From: Myxococcales bacterium
GTDB taxonomy: Bacteria > Myxococcota_A > Bradymonadia > UBA7976 > UBA1532
Assembly (NCBI GenBank): GCA_020633465.1
Contig: JACKDN010000011.1
Location: 1 to 64,000 of the forward strand
Reading direction: 5' to 3'
Length of the DNA: 64,000 nucleotides
Shown in pieces: positions 1-8,147 of this stretch. The notes beneath the pieces were generated by a model. It did not search any database. It was given only the letters and a program-made list of their open reading frames with translations, and was not told the DNA's origin. A program made the translations under genes and the position numbers. Numbering within the stretch: position 1 is the first letter of the stretch; every line of letters begins with the position of its first letter.

Positions 1-3
1 CTG

Positions 4-1164
4 ATGCCCCGGGTGAACGGACTGCCCGCGCCGATCGGCGTCGCGCGCGAGGCCCAGATCCACGCGCTGCGCAAGCACTTGGACCAGCCGGTCCCCGGGC
101 TGCCTCATCCCAGCGACCACCCGATGGTCGTGTGGATGGTCGACGACGACGTCGCGTTCGAGCAGCTGGGCCCCGACGGTGAGACGCGGCGCCGGACGCA
201 CCTGCTCTATCGGGTGGCGCGCTACTGGTCGACGCTGCCGGCGCACAGCGTCGTGCTGGGGACCTACACCGGCGATCCGCCGGTGCCGGGCCTGGACTGC
301 CTGGAAGGCCAACTGCACGACCTGGACGCGAACGCTCGACGCATGCTGGCGCAGGGTCCCGAGGCGCCTTGGGTGCCCCCGGCGACGCCCCGCGACGTCT
401 TCGACGCCTACTACGACCTCACGGAGTCGGCGCCGCCGCCGGACGACGCCGTCTGGCCCTACGCGCCTGACCAGCGCGGCGAAGCCGTCGGCCGGGTCGC
501 GCTGGGTCTCCTGCGTGACGTGCCTCGGCTGCTCGACGGTCAGCAGCTGACCCGACCGCTGGTGTGGGACGGCGGTGAGCAGGCCCCACGCGCCTCGCTC
601 CGTCGGGGTGGCAACGCGCTGTTCCTGGACATCGACGCCTTGTTCCGCTGGCCGACGCCCGTGTTCTCGTCCGCGGACGGGGTCGCAACGCGTCGCGCCG
701 ACACCTTGTGGGCGGCGCTGGCTCGCGCAGAGGCGCCTGGCGCCGTGGTCGAAGCGACGCTCCCGCTGCTGCACGGGCGCGAGGGCCAGTCGATGGTGCC
801 CGGGGCGTTCTCGGCCTCGACCAGCGCTTCGAAGAGCGCCGCGCAGGTGCGGGGCGTCGTGCTCGCCCGCGCGGTCGCGGCTGGCCGTGAGGTGGCCGAG
901 GAGCTCCCCGCCCGCGAGGCGCGGGTCAGGCGCCACCGGCAGCGGCTGCTGGAGGCCCTGTCGGCGCTCATCCACACGCTCGGTCGCTTCTCCGCGTGGG
1001 ACGACGGCGCCATCGACGAGGCGTTGGTGGGCGCGCGCGAGGCGCTGGCTACGCTGACCACGGTGGTCGAGACCAGCGACCCGACCCCAGGCGACGCCGC
1101 CGAGCTGCAGGGCTTCCTTGCGCGGCTACCCGAGGCGGTCGCCGCCTGGCGGGGGCTGTGGTGA
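4..1164 (+). CDS. Hypothetical protein, possibly GT-A glycosyltransferase-like
   Basis: A 386-residue soluble protein with no signal peptide or membrane segment. Residues 42-52 read VVWMVDDDVAF, a hydrophobic strand ending in an acidic run, as in the DxD strand of GT-A glycosyltransferases. Further on, a strand near residue 205 (NALFLDIDALF) and a TRRAD..W motif near 226 also recall nucleotide-sugar transferases. This is fold-level resemblance only. The C-terminal 110 residues are Ala/Arg/Glu-rich and probably helical. The ATG is at base 4 and the frame is open to the window edge, so the true start may lie upstream. The stop overlaps the next gene's GTG, so it is the first visible member of a translationally coupled operon. 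Function is not established. Confidence 0.6.
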   Translation: MPRVNGLPAPIGVAREAQIHALRKHLDQPVPGLPHPSDHPMVVWMVDDDVAFEQLGPDGETRRRTHLLYRVARYWSTLPAHSVVLGTYTGDPPVPGLDCLEGQLHDLDANARRMLAQGPEAPWVPPATPRDVFDAYYDLTESAPPPDDAVWPYAPDQRGEAVGRVALGLLRDVPRLLDGQQLTRPLVWDGGEQAPRASLRRGGNALFLDIDALFRWPTPVFSSADGVATRRADTLWAALARAEAPGAVVEATLPLLHGREGQSMVPGAFSASTSASKSAAQVRGVVLARAVAAGREVAEELPAREARVRRHRQRLLEALSALIHTLGRFSAWDDGAIDEALVGAREALATLTTVVETSDPTPGDAAELQGFLARLPEAVAAWRGLW

Positions 1165-2192
1165 AGGCGCTCGTCACCGGCGGCTACTTCGACGACGGCG
1201 GGGACGGCGTCGTCTGGTGCGTCGACTTCGCCGCGGAGCGCGCGGACGTCGTGGTTCGCTGGCACCCGCCCGCGCACCTGCGGGTCGCGACGAAGGGCTT
1301 CGCGGGTGGATGCCTGGGTGGCGACGGGTCACTCTACGTCGCGGCCCACGCCGCCGTGGTGCGGATCGACGCTCGAGCGGGGCGCGTGACCGGCGCGCTG
1401 CACCAGCCGTGCATGAACGACCTGCACCACGTGGCGCTGATCGACGCGCAACTGTACGTCGCCAACACGGGCCTGAGCGCCGTCGACGTCCTCTCACCGG
1501 CGGGCGACTTCCTGGGTAGCCACGCGCTGCTGCCGGCGTGGGCGAACGCGCGACGCCTGGGAGGCGAAGACCCGCCGGCGAACGCTCCGCCCGTGCGGCC
1601 CGGGTGGTCGGGCGAGTCGCCCGCCCCCTGGCCGCAGCGGCGGAGCGACGACGGCTACCACGCGACGAACCGCCGGCAGGATCCGTTCCACCGCCTCAAG
1701 GTGCCGGACTACCTGCACGTGAACCACGTCGCCGCGGTGGGCGATCGCGTGCTCGCCACCTGCTTCGCCGACGGCACGCTGAGGGACCTGCAGCGCTTCG
1801 GCGTCGCGGCGCGCCTCGAAGGCCACTTCCTGCACGACGGCGTGGTGCACGGCGACAGCCTCTGGGTTACGGCGATCGACGGCAGCGTCGTCGAGTTGGA
1901 CGTACAAGATCTGGCGGAGCGTCGCCGCCTGTCGACGTTCGCGACCGGCCACCACGGCTGGTGCCGCGGCCTGGCCGTCACCGACGAGTACCTGATGGTG
2001 GGGCTCACCGAGGTGCGCCGCGGGCGACTGCCGCGGCATCGATGGGCCGATCGAAGTCCGGATGGGAGCGAGACGAGCGTCCTGCTGATCGAGCGAGCGA
2101 CGGGGCGTCTGTCAGCGCGGGTCGACCTGAGCGATCCGGTCCGTCACTCGAAGATCTACAGCGTTCTGCCGCTCACGGAGGAGGATCGATGA
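1161..2192 (+). CDS. Beta-propeller-like protein (DUF4915/TIGR03032-like)
   Basis: A 343-residue protein starting at GTG 1161, inside the GTGA overlap with the upstream stop; the longer frame running back to 996 lies wholly inside the upstream gene. It shows repeated four-strand units of the type GSLYVAAHAAVVRID, QLYVANTGLSAVDV and DSLWVTAIDGSVVELD, typical of propeller blades. A Trp/His-rich stretch HHGWCRGLAV and a region with PDYLHVNHV recall the DUF4915/TIGR03032 propellers, often found beside glycan genes. There is no secretion signal, so it should be cytoplasmic. The stop overlaps the next start as ATGA (2189-2192), implying coupled translation with the sigma-54 regulator. Catalytic or binding role unknown. 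Confidence 0.72.
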   Translation: MKALVTGGYFDDGGDGVVWCVDFAAERADVVVRWHPPAHLRVATKGFAGGCLGGDGSLYVAAHAAVVRIDARAGRVTGALHQPCMNDLHHVALIDAQLYVANTGLSAVDVLSPAGDFLGSHALLPAWANARRLGGEDPPANAPPVRPGWSGESPAPWPQRRSDDGYHATNRRQDPFHRLKVPDYLHVNHVAAVGDRVLATCFADGTLRDLQRFGVAARLEGHFLHDGVVHGDSLWVTAIDGSVVELDVQDLAERRRLSTFATGHHGWCRGLAVTDEYLMVGLTEVRRGRLPRHRWADRSPDGSETSVLLIERATGRLSARVDLSDPVRHSKIYSVLPLTEEDR

Positions 2193-3730
2193 GTACCGCG
2201 ACGCTCGTTCTGGTTCGACCGGATCCCGCGCAGCCCAACCGCAACCACGCGCCCGACGTCGAACTGGCGAAGAGGTGCGCGGAGCGACGGCCGTGTTGGA
2301 TCCTCCTGGTGGGAGGCGTGTCCAAGGCGCGCAGAGCTGACGCGCGCGAGAAGCGGCACGACGCGATGCTGACGCAGTTCGAGCACCAGCGCGGTGAGAT
2401 CTCGAAGGACGGCCTAAGCATCTTCGCGCCGAGCGCGATCGAGGGCGACGACGATCCCGACACCTTGGCCAGCGAGCTCGCCGGCCACCTCGCCAGCGTG
2501 GGTTTGCGCATGCCCCTCCGGCAGACCAGCCACCTCGAAGTACACCTCGCGAGCGACTTCGACCCCGGGCTCCTGGCCGCGGTGGTCGAGGTGGGGACGG
2601 TGCATCCGAAGACCGATATCGTCATCGGGGATCGCCGGCTGTCCTCGCGCCTGCGCTGGGAGACGCGACGCGACCTCTTTCAGGCGCCCCCGGGCAAGCG
2701 GAGCGTCGATCTGGTGGGGCGGTCGCCCGCCATCGAAAAGGTGAGGCGGAAGGTAGAGCGCTACGCCGACCAGCCCTTCCCCGTGCTGATCATCGGTGAG
2801 ACGGGGACGGGCAAGGAGATCGTCGCCAACATGCTGCACCAGCGGTCCGCCCGGCAGGGCCGCTTCATGGCGCAGAACGCTGCGCAGCTGCCGGCCGAGC
2901 TGGCCGACAGTCTTCTGTTCGGGCATCGCAAGGGCGCCTTCACCGGCGCCGACGCAGACCGCCCCGGGCGCATCCGTGAAGCGGAGGGCGGCACGTTCTT
3001 CCTCGACGAAGTGTTCAACCTCGCGCCGCCCGTCCAGGGCAAGCTGCTGCGGGCCCTGAACCGCGTCGAGCATGGCGTCATCCAGGTCGAGCCGGTCGGG
3101 TCGACCAAGGCGGCCGAGGAGGTGCACGTCCGACTGGTCGTTTCGGCGCTCAAGGATCCCCGGTCGGCGCACGAGAGCGGGGGTCTGTCGACCATGCGCG
3201 AGGACCTGTTCTATCGAGTCGGGGTGGGCATCATCCGACTGCCTCCGTTGCGACAGCTGCTGGACGATCTGCCCGCGCTGTGCGCCGACCTTCTCCAGTC
3301 CATCCCACAGATTCAGCGCGTCAGCGACGACGGCATCGCCGTCCTGCGTGAGCACCAGTGGCCCGGGAACGTGCGCGAGTTGAAGCTCATCCTGTTGCGC
3401 GCGGCGATGGACGGCCCGCCCGGCCGCGAGGAGGTCGGACCCGACGCGCTGCGCGCCGCGCTCGGCACCAGCAAGCTGCCGCCGGGTGCTCGTGCGCTGG
3501 CGCTTCCGTGCGACCTGGACCTCGAGCTGAAGCGGATCGAAGTCGCCACGATGCTCGCCGCGCTCCGCGAGACCGGGCGGGTGCAGGCCGAAGCCGGTCG
3601 CCGGGTCGGCATGTATGGGAAGCGGACCCGGAACTTCGGGCGCCGGCTGGCGAAGGCCGAGCAGCGGCTCGCCGAGTTGAACGCGCGTGACGCCGTGATG
3701 AACGACGACGAGGAGCCGATGGATGAGTGA
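2189..3730 (+). CDS. Sigma-54-dependent transcriptional activator with unusual N-terminal domain
   Basis: A 513-residue enhancer-binding protein. The AAA+ domain has Walker A GETGTGKE (203-210), the sigma-54 contact loop GAFTGA (249-254), Walker B GGTFFLDEV, and the WPGNVREL signature near residue 392. The C-terminal ~60 residues (around RVQAEAGRRVGM) are a weak match to a Fis-type helix-turn-helix. The first ~165 residues are not a recognisable response-regulator receiver, GAF or PAS domain; they start with a hydrophobic strand TATLVLVRP and later contain LLVGGVSK, suggesting a Rossmann-like sensor. RtcR-type activators have a CARF sensor there, but I see no clear match. ATG 2189 lies in an ATGA overlap with the propeller gene; the frame upstream of it is a shadow. 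It probably controls this operon. Confidence 0.85.
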   Translation: MSTATLVLVRPDPAQPNRNHAPDVELAKRCAERRPCWILLVGGVSKARRADAREKRHDAMLTQFEHQRGEISKDGLSIFAPSAIEGDDDPDTLASELAGHLASVGLRMPLRQTSHLEVHLASDFDPGLLAAVVEVGTVHPKTDIVIGDRRLSSRLRWETRRDLFQAPPGKRSVDLVGRSPAIEKVRRKVERYADQPFPVLIIGETGTGKEIVANMLHQRSARQGRFMAQNAAQLPAELADSLLFGHRKGAFTGADADRPGRIREAEGGTFFLDEVFNLAPPVQGKLLRALNRVEHGVIQVEPVGSTKAAEEVHVRLVVSALKDPRSAHESGGLSTMREDLFYRVGVGIIRLPPLRQLLDDLPALCADLLQSIPQIQRVSDDGIAVLREHQWPGNVRELKLILLRAAMDGPPGREEVGPDALRAALGTSKLPPGARALALPCDLDLELKRIEVATMLAALRETGRVQAEAGRRVGMYGKRTRNFGRRLAKAEQRLAELNARDAVMNDDEEPMDE

Positions 3731-4301
3731 GCCACCGCCGAGCGCACGGAACGGAATCGCCCCGGAGCCCCGCCGCCCCGTCGCCGCGGTCATCGGTGCC
3801 AACTCGCCGCCGCCCGCCCTGTTCGCGGCCGCGGAGGCCATCGGCGCGGGCCTCGTCGACGCGGGGCTGCGCGTCGCCACGGGCGGATTGGGCGGCGTGA
3901 TGACGGCTGCGTCGCGGGGCGCACGGCAGGCCGCCGGCTGGACCGACGGGAGCGTGATCGGCGTCCTGCCCGGGCTCATCGCCGCCGACGCCAACCCCTT
4001 CGTCGACATCGTCGTGCCGACCGGCATGAACTACGCGCGAAACGTCGTGCTGGTCGCCATGGCCGACGTGGTCGTCGCGGTGGGCGGCGGCTCCGGGACG
4101 TTGAGCGAGATCGCGATGGCTTGGCAGCACGGCAAGCCGATCGTCGCCCTGGACCTGGGCGACGGGTGGAGCGCGCGACTCGCTGGCGAGCGCCTCGACC
4201 TGCGCCGTGACGACCACGTCCACCGGGCGGCGTCGCCCTCCGAAGCGGTTCGGCTGGCCGCCGAGCTGGCCGGATCGCGTGAGGCACATCGTGGCTTCTG
4301 A
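3723..4301 (+). CDS. SLOG/LOG-family protein (TIGR00725-like)
   Basis: A 192-residue Rossmann-like protein beginning eight bases before the upstream stop. It has the LOG/DprA-like architecture: an N-terminal strand VAAVIGAN, a Gly-rich turn GGLGGVM near residue 58, and the nucleotide-binding loop VGGGSGTLSE at 120-129, where the family usually has PGGxGTxxE. LOG enzymes release free bases from nucleoside 5'-monophosphates. The broader SLOG superfamily includes predicted sensors or processors of NAD/ADP-ribose-type nucleotides in bacterial conflict systems. The first ~17 residues are a Pro/Ser-rich extension. Enzymatic activity cannot be concluded, because the loop deviates from the canonical one. 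Context links it to a sigma-54 activator and glycan-modifying genes. Confidence 0.85.
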   Translation: MSEPPPSARNGIAPEPRRPVAAVIGANSPPPALFAAAEAIGAGLVDAGLRVATGGLGGVMTAASRGARQAAGWTDGSVIGVLPGLIAADANPFVDIVVPTGMNYARNVVLVAMADVVVAVGGGSGTLSEIAMAWQHGKPIVALDLGDGWSARLAGERLDLRRDDHVHRAASPSEAVRLAAELAGSREAHRGF

Positions 4302-5247
4302 CGCGGCACTTCAGGCCTCGATGGGTCGCGCTCGCGGTGGCGGTCCAGGAGCCGCAGCGGACACGGCCACCAGGATCCTCATGTTCCATCGCGTGCGCCC
4401 GAACCAGCCGGTCGCCTTCGGACTGCCGGACGCATATCGACTGCGCGGCACGTCCCTGACGCCGGAAGAGCTCTCGGACGTCCTGGACGACGCACGAACG
4501 GTCGTGCCCCTGAGATGGGTGGAGGAGGCGCTCGTCGCCCGCACGACCCCACCGCCCGGCGTCGTGCTGACCTTCGACGATGGCTACCGGGAGCACCTCG
4601 ACCTGGTGGCCCCGATGCTGGCGGACCGTGGCCTGGCGGCCACGTTCTACGTCGCCACGGGCCTGCACGCAGGTGGCGGCGCGGTGGCGCTGGTGGACGC
4701 GTGGTACTGGCTGCTCGATCACGCGGAGCGCACGGCTGCACGTGTCCCGCTGCCTTCGGGCGGCGTCTTCGCCTGTCCGGTCGACACGTTGGAGGGCAAG
4801 ACGGCGTGGGTCTGCGGCCCTCCCAAGCGAGCACTGCTGGACGCACCGCCGGACCATCAACGACGCATGGTGGACGCGCTCGCGACGTCGACCGGCGCTG
4901 CGTTGCCGGCGGACCTCGCCGACCGACTGTACCTGCGGCCAGACGAGTGGCCCCTGCTCGCGCACGGCCACGGGCAGTTGGGTGCCCACACCGTGCGTCA
5001 CCCTCGGCTGACGACCCTCGACGACGACGCACTGCGAACCGAAGTGGTCGAGTCGATGGCGCGGCTCCGTCCGGCCAGCGAGAGCACGGCGTTCGCCTAT
5101 CCGGACGGCGACTTCGACGACCGCGTGGTGGACGTCGTGCGCCGGGCGGGCGCGACGTCCGCCGTCACGTGCGTTCCCGGCAACGTGACGGCGGGATCGG
5201 ACCCATTGCGGCTTCCTCGCATCTTCGTGCGCCCACCCGCGCGCTGA
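4291..5247 (+). CDS. Polysaccharide deacetylase (NodB/CE4 family)
   Basis: A 318-residue protein of the NodB homology family, which removes N- or O-acetyl groups from peptidoglycan, chitin-like or other polysaccharides with a divalent metal. Motif 1, TFDDGY, is at 94-99 (catalytic base D96, metal ligand D97), and motif 2, HTVRH, at 233-237 supplies the two metal-binding His. A later YPDG is the family's substrate-groove motif. I place the start at GTG 4291, overlapping the SLOG gene by 11 bp with a GAGG-type site just upstream; ATG 4321 is the alternative. No clear signal peptide is visible, so it may be cytoplasmic or exported another way. It is the last gene of the 1-5247 operon. Confidence 0.88.
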   Translation: MASDAALQASMGRARGGGPGAAADTATRILMFHRVRPNQPVAFGLPDAYRLRGTSLTPEELSDVLDDARTVVPLRWVEEALVARTTPPPGVVLTFDDGYREHLDLVAPMLADRGLAATFYVATGLHAGGGAVALVDAWYWLLDHAERTAARVPLPSGGVFACPVDTLEGKTAWVCGPPKRALLDAPPDHQRRMVDALATSTGAALPADLADRLYLRPDEWPLLAHGHGQLGAHTVRHPRLTTLDDDALRTEVVESMARLRPASESTAFAYPDGDFDDRVVDVVRRAGATSAVTCVPGNVTAGSDPLRLPRIFVRPPAR

Positions 5248-5315
5248 CCCCATTCCCGTTGCCAACCGCGCCCTTCCGCGCCACGCTCACCTCGCCTTCT
5301 GGGGGTGTTGTCACC

Positions 5316-6107
5316 ATGCTCTCGTTCTTCGCCGCGCTGGTCGTCTTCCTGCCCATCCGGGTGCACCCGCACAGTCACTTGGAGTGCTTTCCGTCGGGGT
5401 CGTCGTGCACCAAGCCGCTGCCGGGGTCGGTGAGCGGGGTGCGGGCCATCTCGGGGTTCGAGCTGCTGTCGCGCGCCGGGGATCACAAGATCAAGCGCAT
5501 CGGCGTCCGCATCCGGGGGAACGACCTCGTGGGCACGTTCGCGGACGACGACGGGAAGGAGCCGGCGAAGTGGTTCGTGAACTGGGGGCACTACGCGGGG
5601 CGCGCGCTGCCGGAGGTGAGCGCGAGCAACTGTCGGGGCACGTGCTCGCTGCCCATCTCGCGGCCGCGGGCGGGCGAGCACTTCGCGCTGTCGGGCTTCG
5701 AGTTCGAAAGGCTGGACGGCGGTGACTCGAACATCCTGCGCGTGGCCATCCTGCCCGATCCGGCGCGCGGGCAGGTGCGGGTGGTGTTCAAGGACAACGG
5801 CGACTTCCGGTACCGCGCGCGGCTGAACTACGGGTACATCGCGCCGCCCAGCCGGGTGCAGGCGCATCGGCTGTCGGGGCGGCGGGGCAAGGGGCAGAAG
5901 ACCATCGAGCTGCCGGTGGCGTCGCCGCAGGCGTCGGCTCAGGTGATTCAGGGCTTCGACGTGAAGTTCGACAACGGCGACCACCACCTGAAGAACTTCG
6001 AGATCGTGCGCACCACCTCGGGCGCGCGGGTCGTGTTCAACGACGCCAACTTCGACGATCCCGCGTCGGCGACGGTGCACCTGCTCATCGTCGAGCCGCT
6101 GCCCTGA
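5316..6107 (+). CDS. Secreted protein with three internal repeats, function unknown
   Basis: A 263-residue protein starting at ATG 5316 with a short hydrophobic N-terminus (FFAALVVFLPI) that should act as a signal sequence. The mature part has three related blocks of about 70-80 residues, each beginning with a hydrophobic-Gly-Phe-acidic motif (ISGFEL, LSGFEF, IQGFDV). A GDxxI/L core and a V/I-V-F strand with Asp/Asn follow, so an all-beta repeat fold is likely. Two Cys pairs occur near the N-terminus and in SNCRGTCSL. The ribosome-binding site is weak. Long upstream frame extensions overlap the deacetylase gene and are not used. I do not recognise the family; surface or carbohydrate binding is a guess. 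Confidence 0.68.
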   Translation: MLSFFAALVVFLPIRVHPHSHLECFPSGSSCTKPLPGSVSGVRAISGFELLSRAGDHKIKRIGVRIRGNDLVGTFADDDGKEPAKWFVNWGHYAGRALPEVSASNCRGTCSLPISRPRAGEHFALSGFEFERLDGGDSNILRVAILPDPARGQVRVVFKDNGDFRYRARLNYGYIAPPSRVQAHRLSGRRGKGQKTIELPVASPQASAQVIQGFDVKFDNGDHHLKNFEIVRTTSGARVVFNDANFDDPASATVHLLIVEPLP

Positions 6108-6123
6108 TCGGCGCGCTCGCGCT

Positions 6124-8076
6124 TCACTCGGCGCGCGGACCCACGGGGACGGCGTAGACGCCGGCGGGGCGCTGGGCGTCGCCCCGGTCGTAGACGAAGG
6201 CCCAGCCGTGGTGGACGCCGTAGAACTCGGTCACGGCGGGGCGCACCAGCGTCGGTGCGTCGTCGAGGCGCCAGAGGCGGCCGCGGCAGGACGCGGCGCA
6301 GCCGTCCTCGAAGGTGCGGTAATACATCTGGCCACCCTGCGGTGACAGGCTCTCGATGATGACGCGCTCGTCGAGCTCGACCGGCTCGGCCCGGCCGATG
6401 CGCCACACCCGGGTCGTGTGCGCATAGCGGCCCGGCTCGTCGGTGCTCAGCACCCACACCTGCTCCAGGTCGGCCGTCGTCCGCACCCTCCAGGGCTGGT
6501 CCACCTCGGGCGGCGTCAGCTCGCGCACCGCCTCGGCCGTGAAGCCCCACAGCCTGCCGTCGGCGCGCAGCAGGCCGCGTCGTCCGTCGGCCGACAGAGC
6601 CAGTTCTTCGCACGCGGTCAGGCCTTCGACCAGCGTTCGGCTGCCCTCGTCGACGCCCCAGCGCACCAGATCCACGGCGCCGTCCGCCCCCGGCGTCAGG
6701 TACACCACCGTCGCCGGATCGTCCCGGCTGACCAGCGCGCACGCGCCCGACGCGGCGTCCGGCGCCAACGGCCGCTCGAGCGCGATCACCCGGTTGCGGC
6801 TGGTGTACAGCACGGACAACGCGCGTTCGCTGGTCGCGTGGCCCTCGCTCAGCACCCACGACGCGCCGTCTCCGAGCGGCGCGAGGCGACCGCTGGCTTG
6901 CAGGTGCGCGCTGAGCACCTCGCCCTGTCGCCGCGACCACACCACCACCTCGCGGCGCCCCCCGTCCATCCACGCGATGCTCCGATGGCTGGGCGAGAAC
7001 TGCGGCTCCGCCCCCTGAAAGCTCGGCACCTCGCTCACCTGCCCGTCGGCCACGACCACGGCCACCCACCCGGTGGGGCCGCCGGCCTTCAGGTAGCTGA
7101 GCAAGTCCCCGTCGGGCTCGGCCATGGGGTACACCCGCTGCGCGTCGACCACCCGCCGGTTCAGCACGGTGTCGTGCACCCGCACCGCGTCGTCGGCCGA
7201 CCGCCACTGCACGTACCGCGGCGACAGCACGCGCCACCGCTGCGTCCCGGGCTCGTCGTCGAGCGAGGCCCCCTGCTGCGTGACGAGGTTCCACGCGCGC
7301 GGGCCCTCGGGGCTCATGAAGTGCACCACGACGCCGCTGCGCGCGAGCGCGATGCCCTCGTCGGCCAGCGGGCCCACCCGGTGGGGGCTGCGCCCGCTGG
7401 GCCAGCCGTACAGGATCGTCGAGCGGCTGCCTTCTTCGATGGCGACGGCCAGGTGGCCCAACCCCTCGACCTCGCCCAGCTCGGCGATGTCGCCGCAGCA
7501 GAGCCGCGCCACCAGGTCGCCGTCGCGCAGATCCACCCGGTCGAGCGTCCTGGCGCGCGCGTCGATCAGCAGGGCGCTGCCGTCGTCGAGCACCAGCGTC
7601 GACGTGCCGAGCGGCGCGCTGCCGATCGGGCGCACGGCCTCGCCCGACGCGTCCCAGTAGCCCACCCAGGGGTCGAGGGGCTGCGGCGTGACCAGGCCGA
7701 ACGTCCCATCCGGCCCCGACCAGGCCACCTCGGCCCCGGGCGGCGCCGATCCGCTGTACAACCGGCGCCCCCGCGCGGCGTCGAAGACCACCACCCGCCC
7801 CTCGGCCTCGAAGGCGCCACGGACGCCGATCACGCGCCGCGCCGCCCCCTGGCCGATCGCCGTCAGCGCGAGGCGAGGCTGGTCGGTCAGGAAGACGCCC
7901 GCCGAGGGATCGAGCGCCGCGTCGGGCACCGCGGCGTCGGGCACCGCGGCGTCGATGGCCGCGTCGGGCGCGGCGTCGACCGGCACCGCGTCGACCACGT
8001 CGAAGGGCGTGCCCGCCGTCTCGTCCGGCGCGCACGCCGTCATCAGCATCGCCGCCGCGATCATCGCCCGGTGCAT
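6124..8076 (-). CDS. Secreted beta-propeller-like lipoprotein
   Basis: A 650-residue protein starting at the ATG at 8076. Its signal peptide is short and ends in an imperfect lipobox (MTAC), followed by an Asp/Ala/Pro linker with repeated PDAA units to about residue 50. The rest is a series of beta-strand repeats with Trp and Gly (for example WSGPDGTFGLV, GWVAVVVADGQVSEV, WVLSEG), resembling WD40/TolB-type propeller blades used for protein or ligand binding. The C-terminus has a Cys pair in FEDGCAASCRG. Downstream of the linker the protein is free of low-complexity sequence. It ends opposite the 5316-6107 gene with only 16 bp between them. Exact partner unknown. Confidence 0.78.
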   Translation of the reverse strand: MHRAMIAAAMLMTACAPDETAGTPFDVVDAVPVDAAPDAAIDAAVPDAAVPDAALDPSAGVFLTDQPRLALTAIGQGAARRVIGVRGAFEAEGRVVVFDAARGRRLYSGSAPPGAEVAWSGPDGTFGLVTPQPLDPWVGYWDASGEAVRPIGSAPLGTSTLVLDDGSALLIDARARTLDRVDLRDGDLVARLCCGDIAELGEVEGLGHLAVAIEEGSRSTILYGWPSGRSPHRVGPLADEGIALARSGVVVHFMSPEGPRAWNLVTQQGASLDDEPGTQRWRVLSPRYVQWRSADDAVRVHDTVLNRRVVDAQRVYPMAEPDGDLLSYLKAGGPTGWVAVVVADGQVSEVPSFQGAEPQFSPSHRSIAWMDGGRREVVVWSRRQGEVLSAHLQASGRLAPLGDGASWVLSEGHATSERALSVLYTSRNRVIALERPLAPDAASGACALVSRDDPATVVYLTPGADGAVDLVRWGVDEGSRTLVEGLTACEELALSADGRRGLLRADGRLWGFTAEAVRELTPPEVDQPWRVRTTADLEQVWVLSTDEPGRYAHTTRVWRIGRAEPVELDERVIIESLSPQGGQMYYRTFEDGCAASCRGRLWRLDDAPTLVRPAVTEFYGVHHGWAFVYDRGDAQRPAGVYAVPVGPRAE

Positions 8077-8147
8077 GTCCCGCCCCACCGACGCCCGTTC
8101 GCCGGCATCGTACCCTGCGATCGCCGCGCCGTCTCGCGCCCCGTAGG

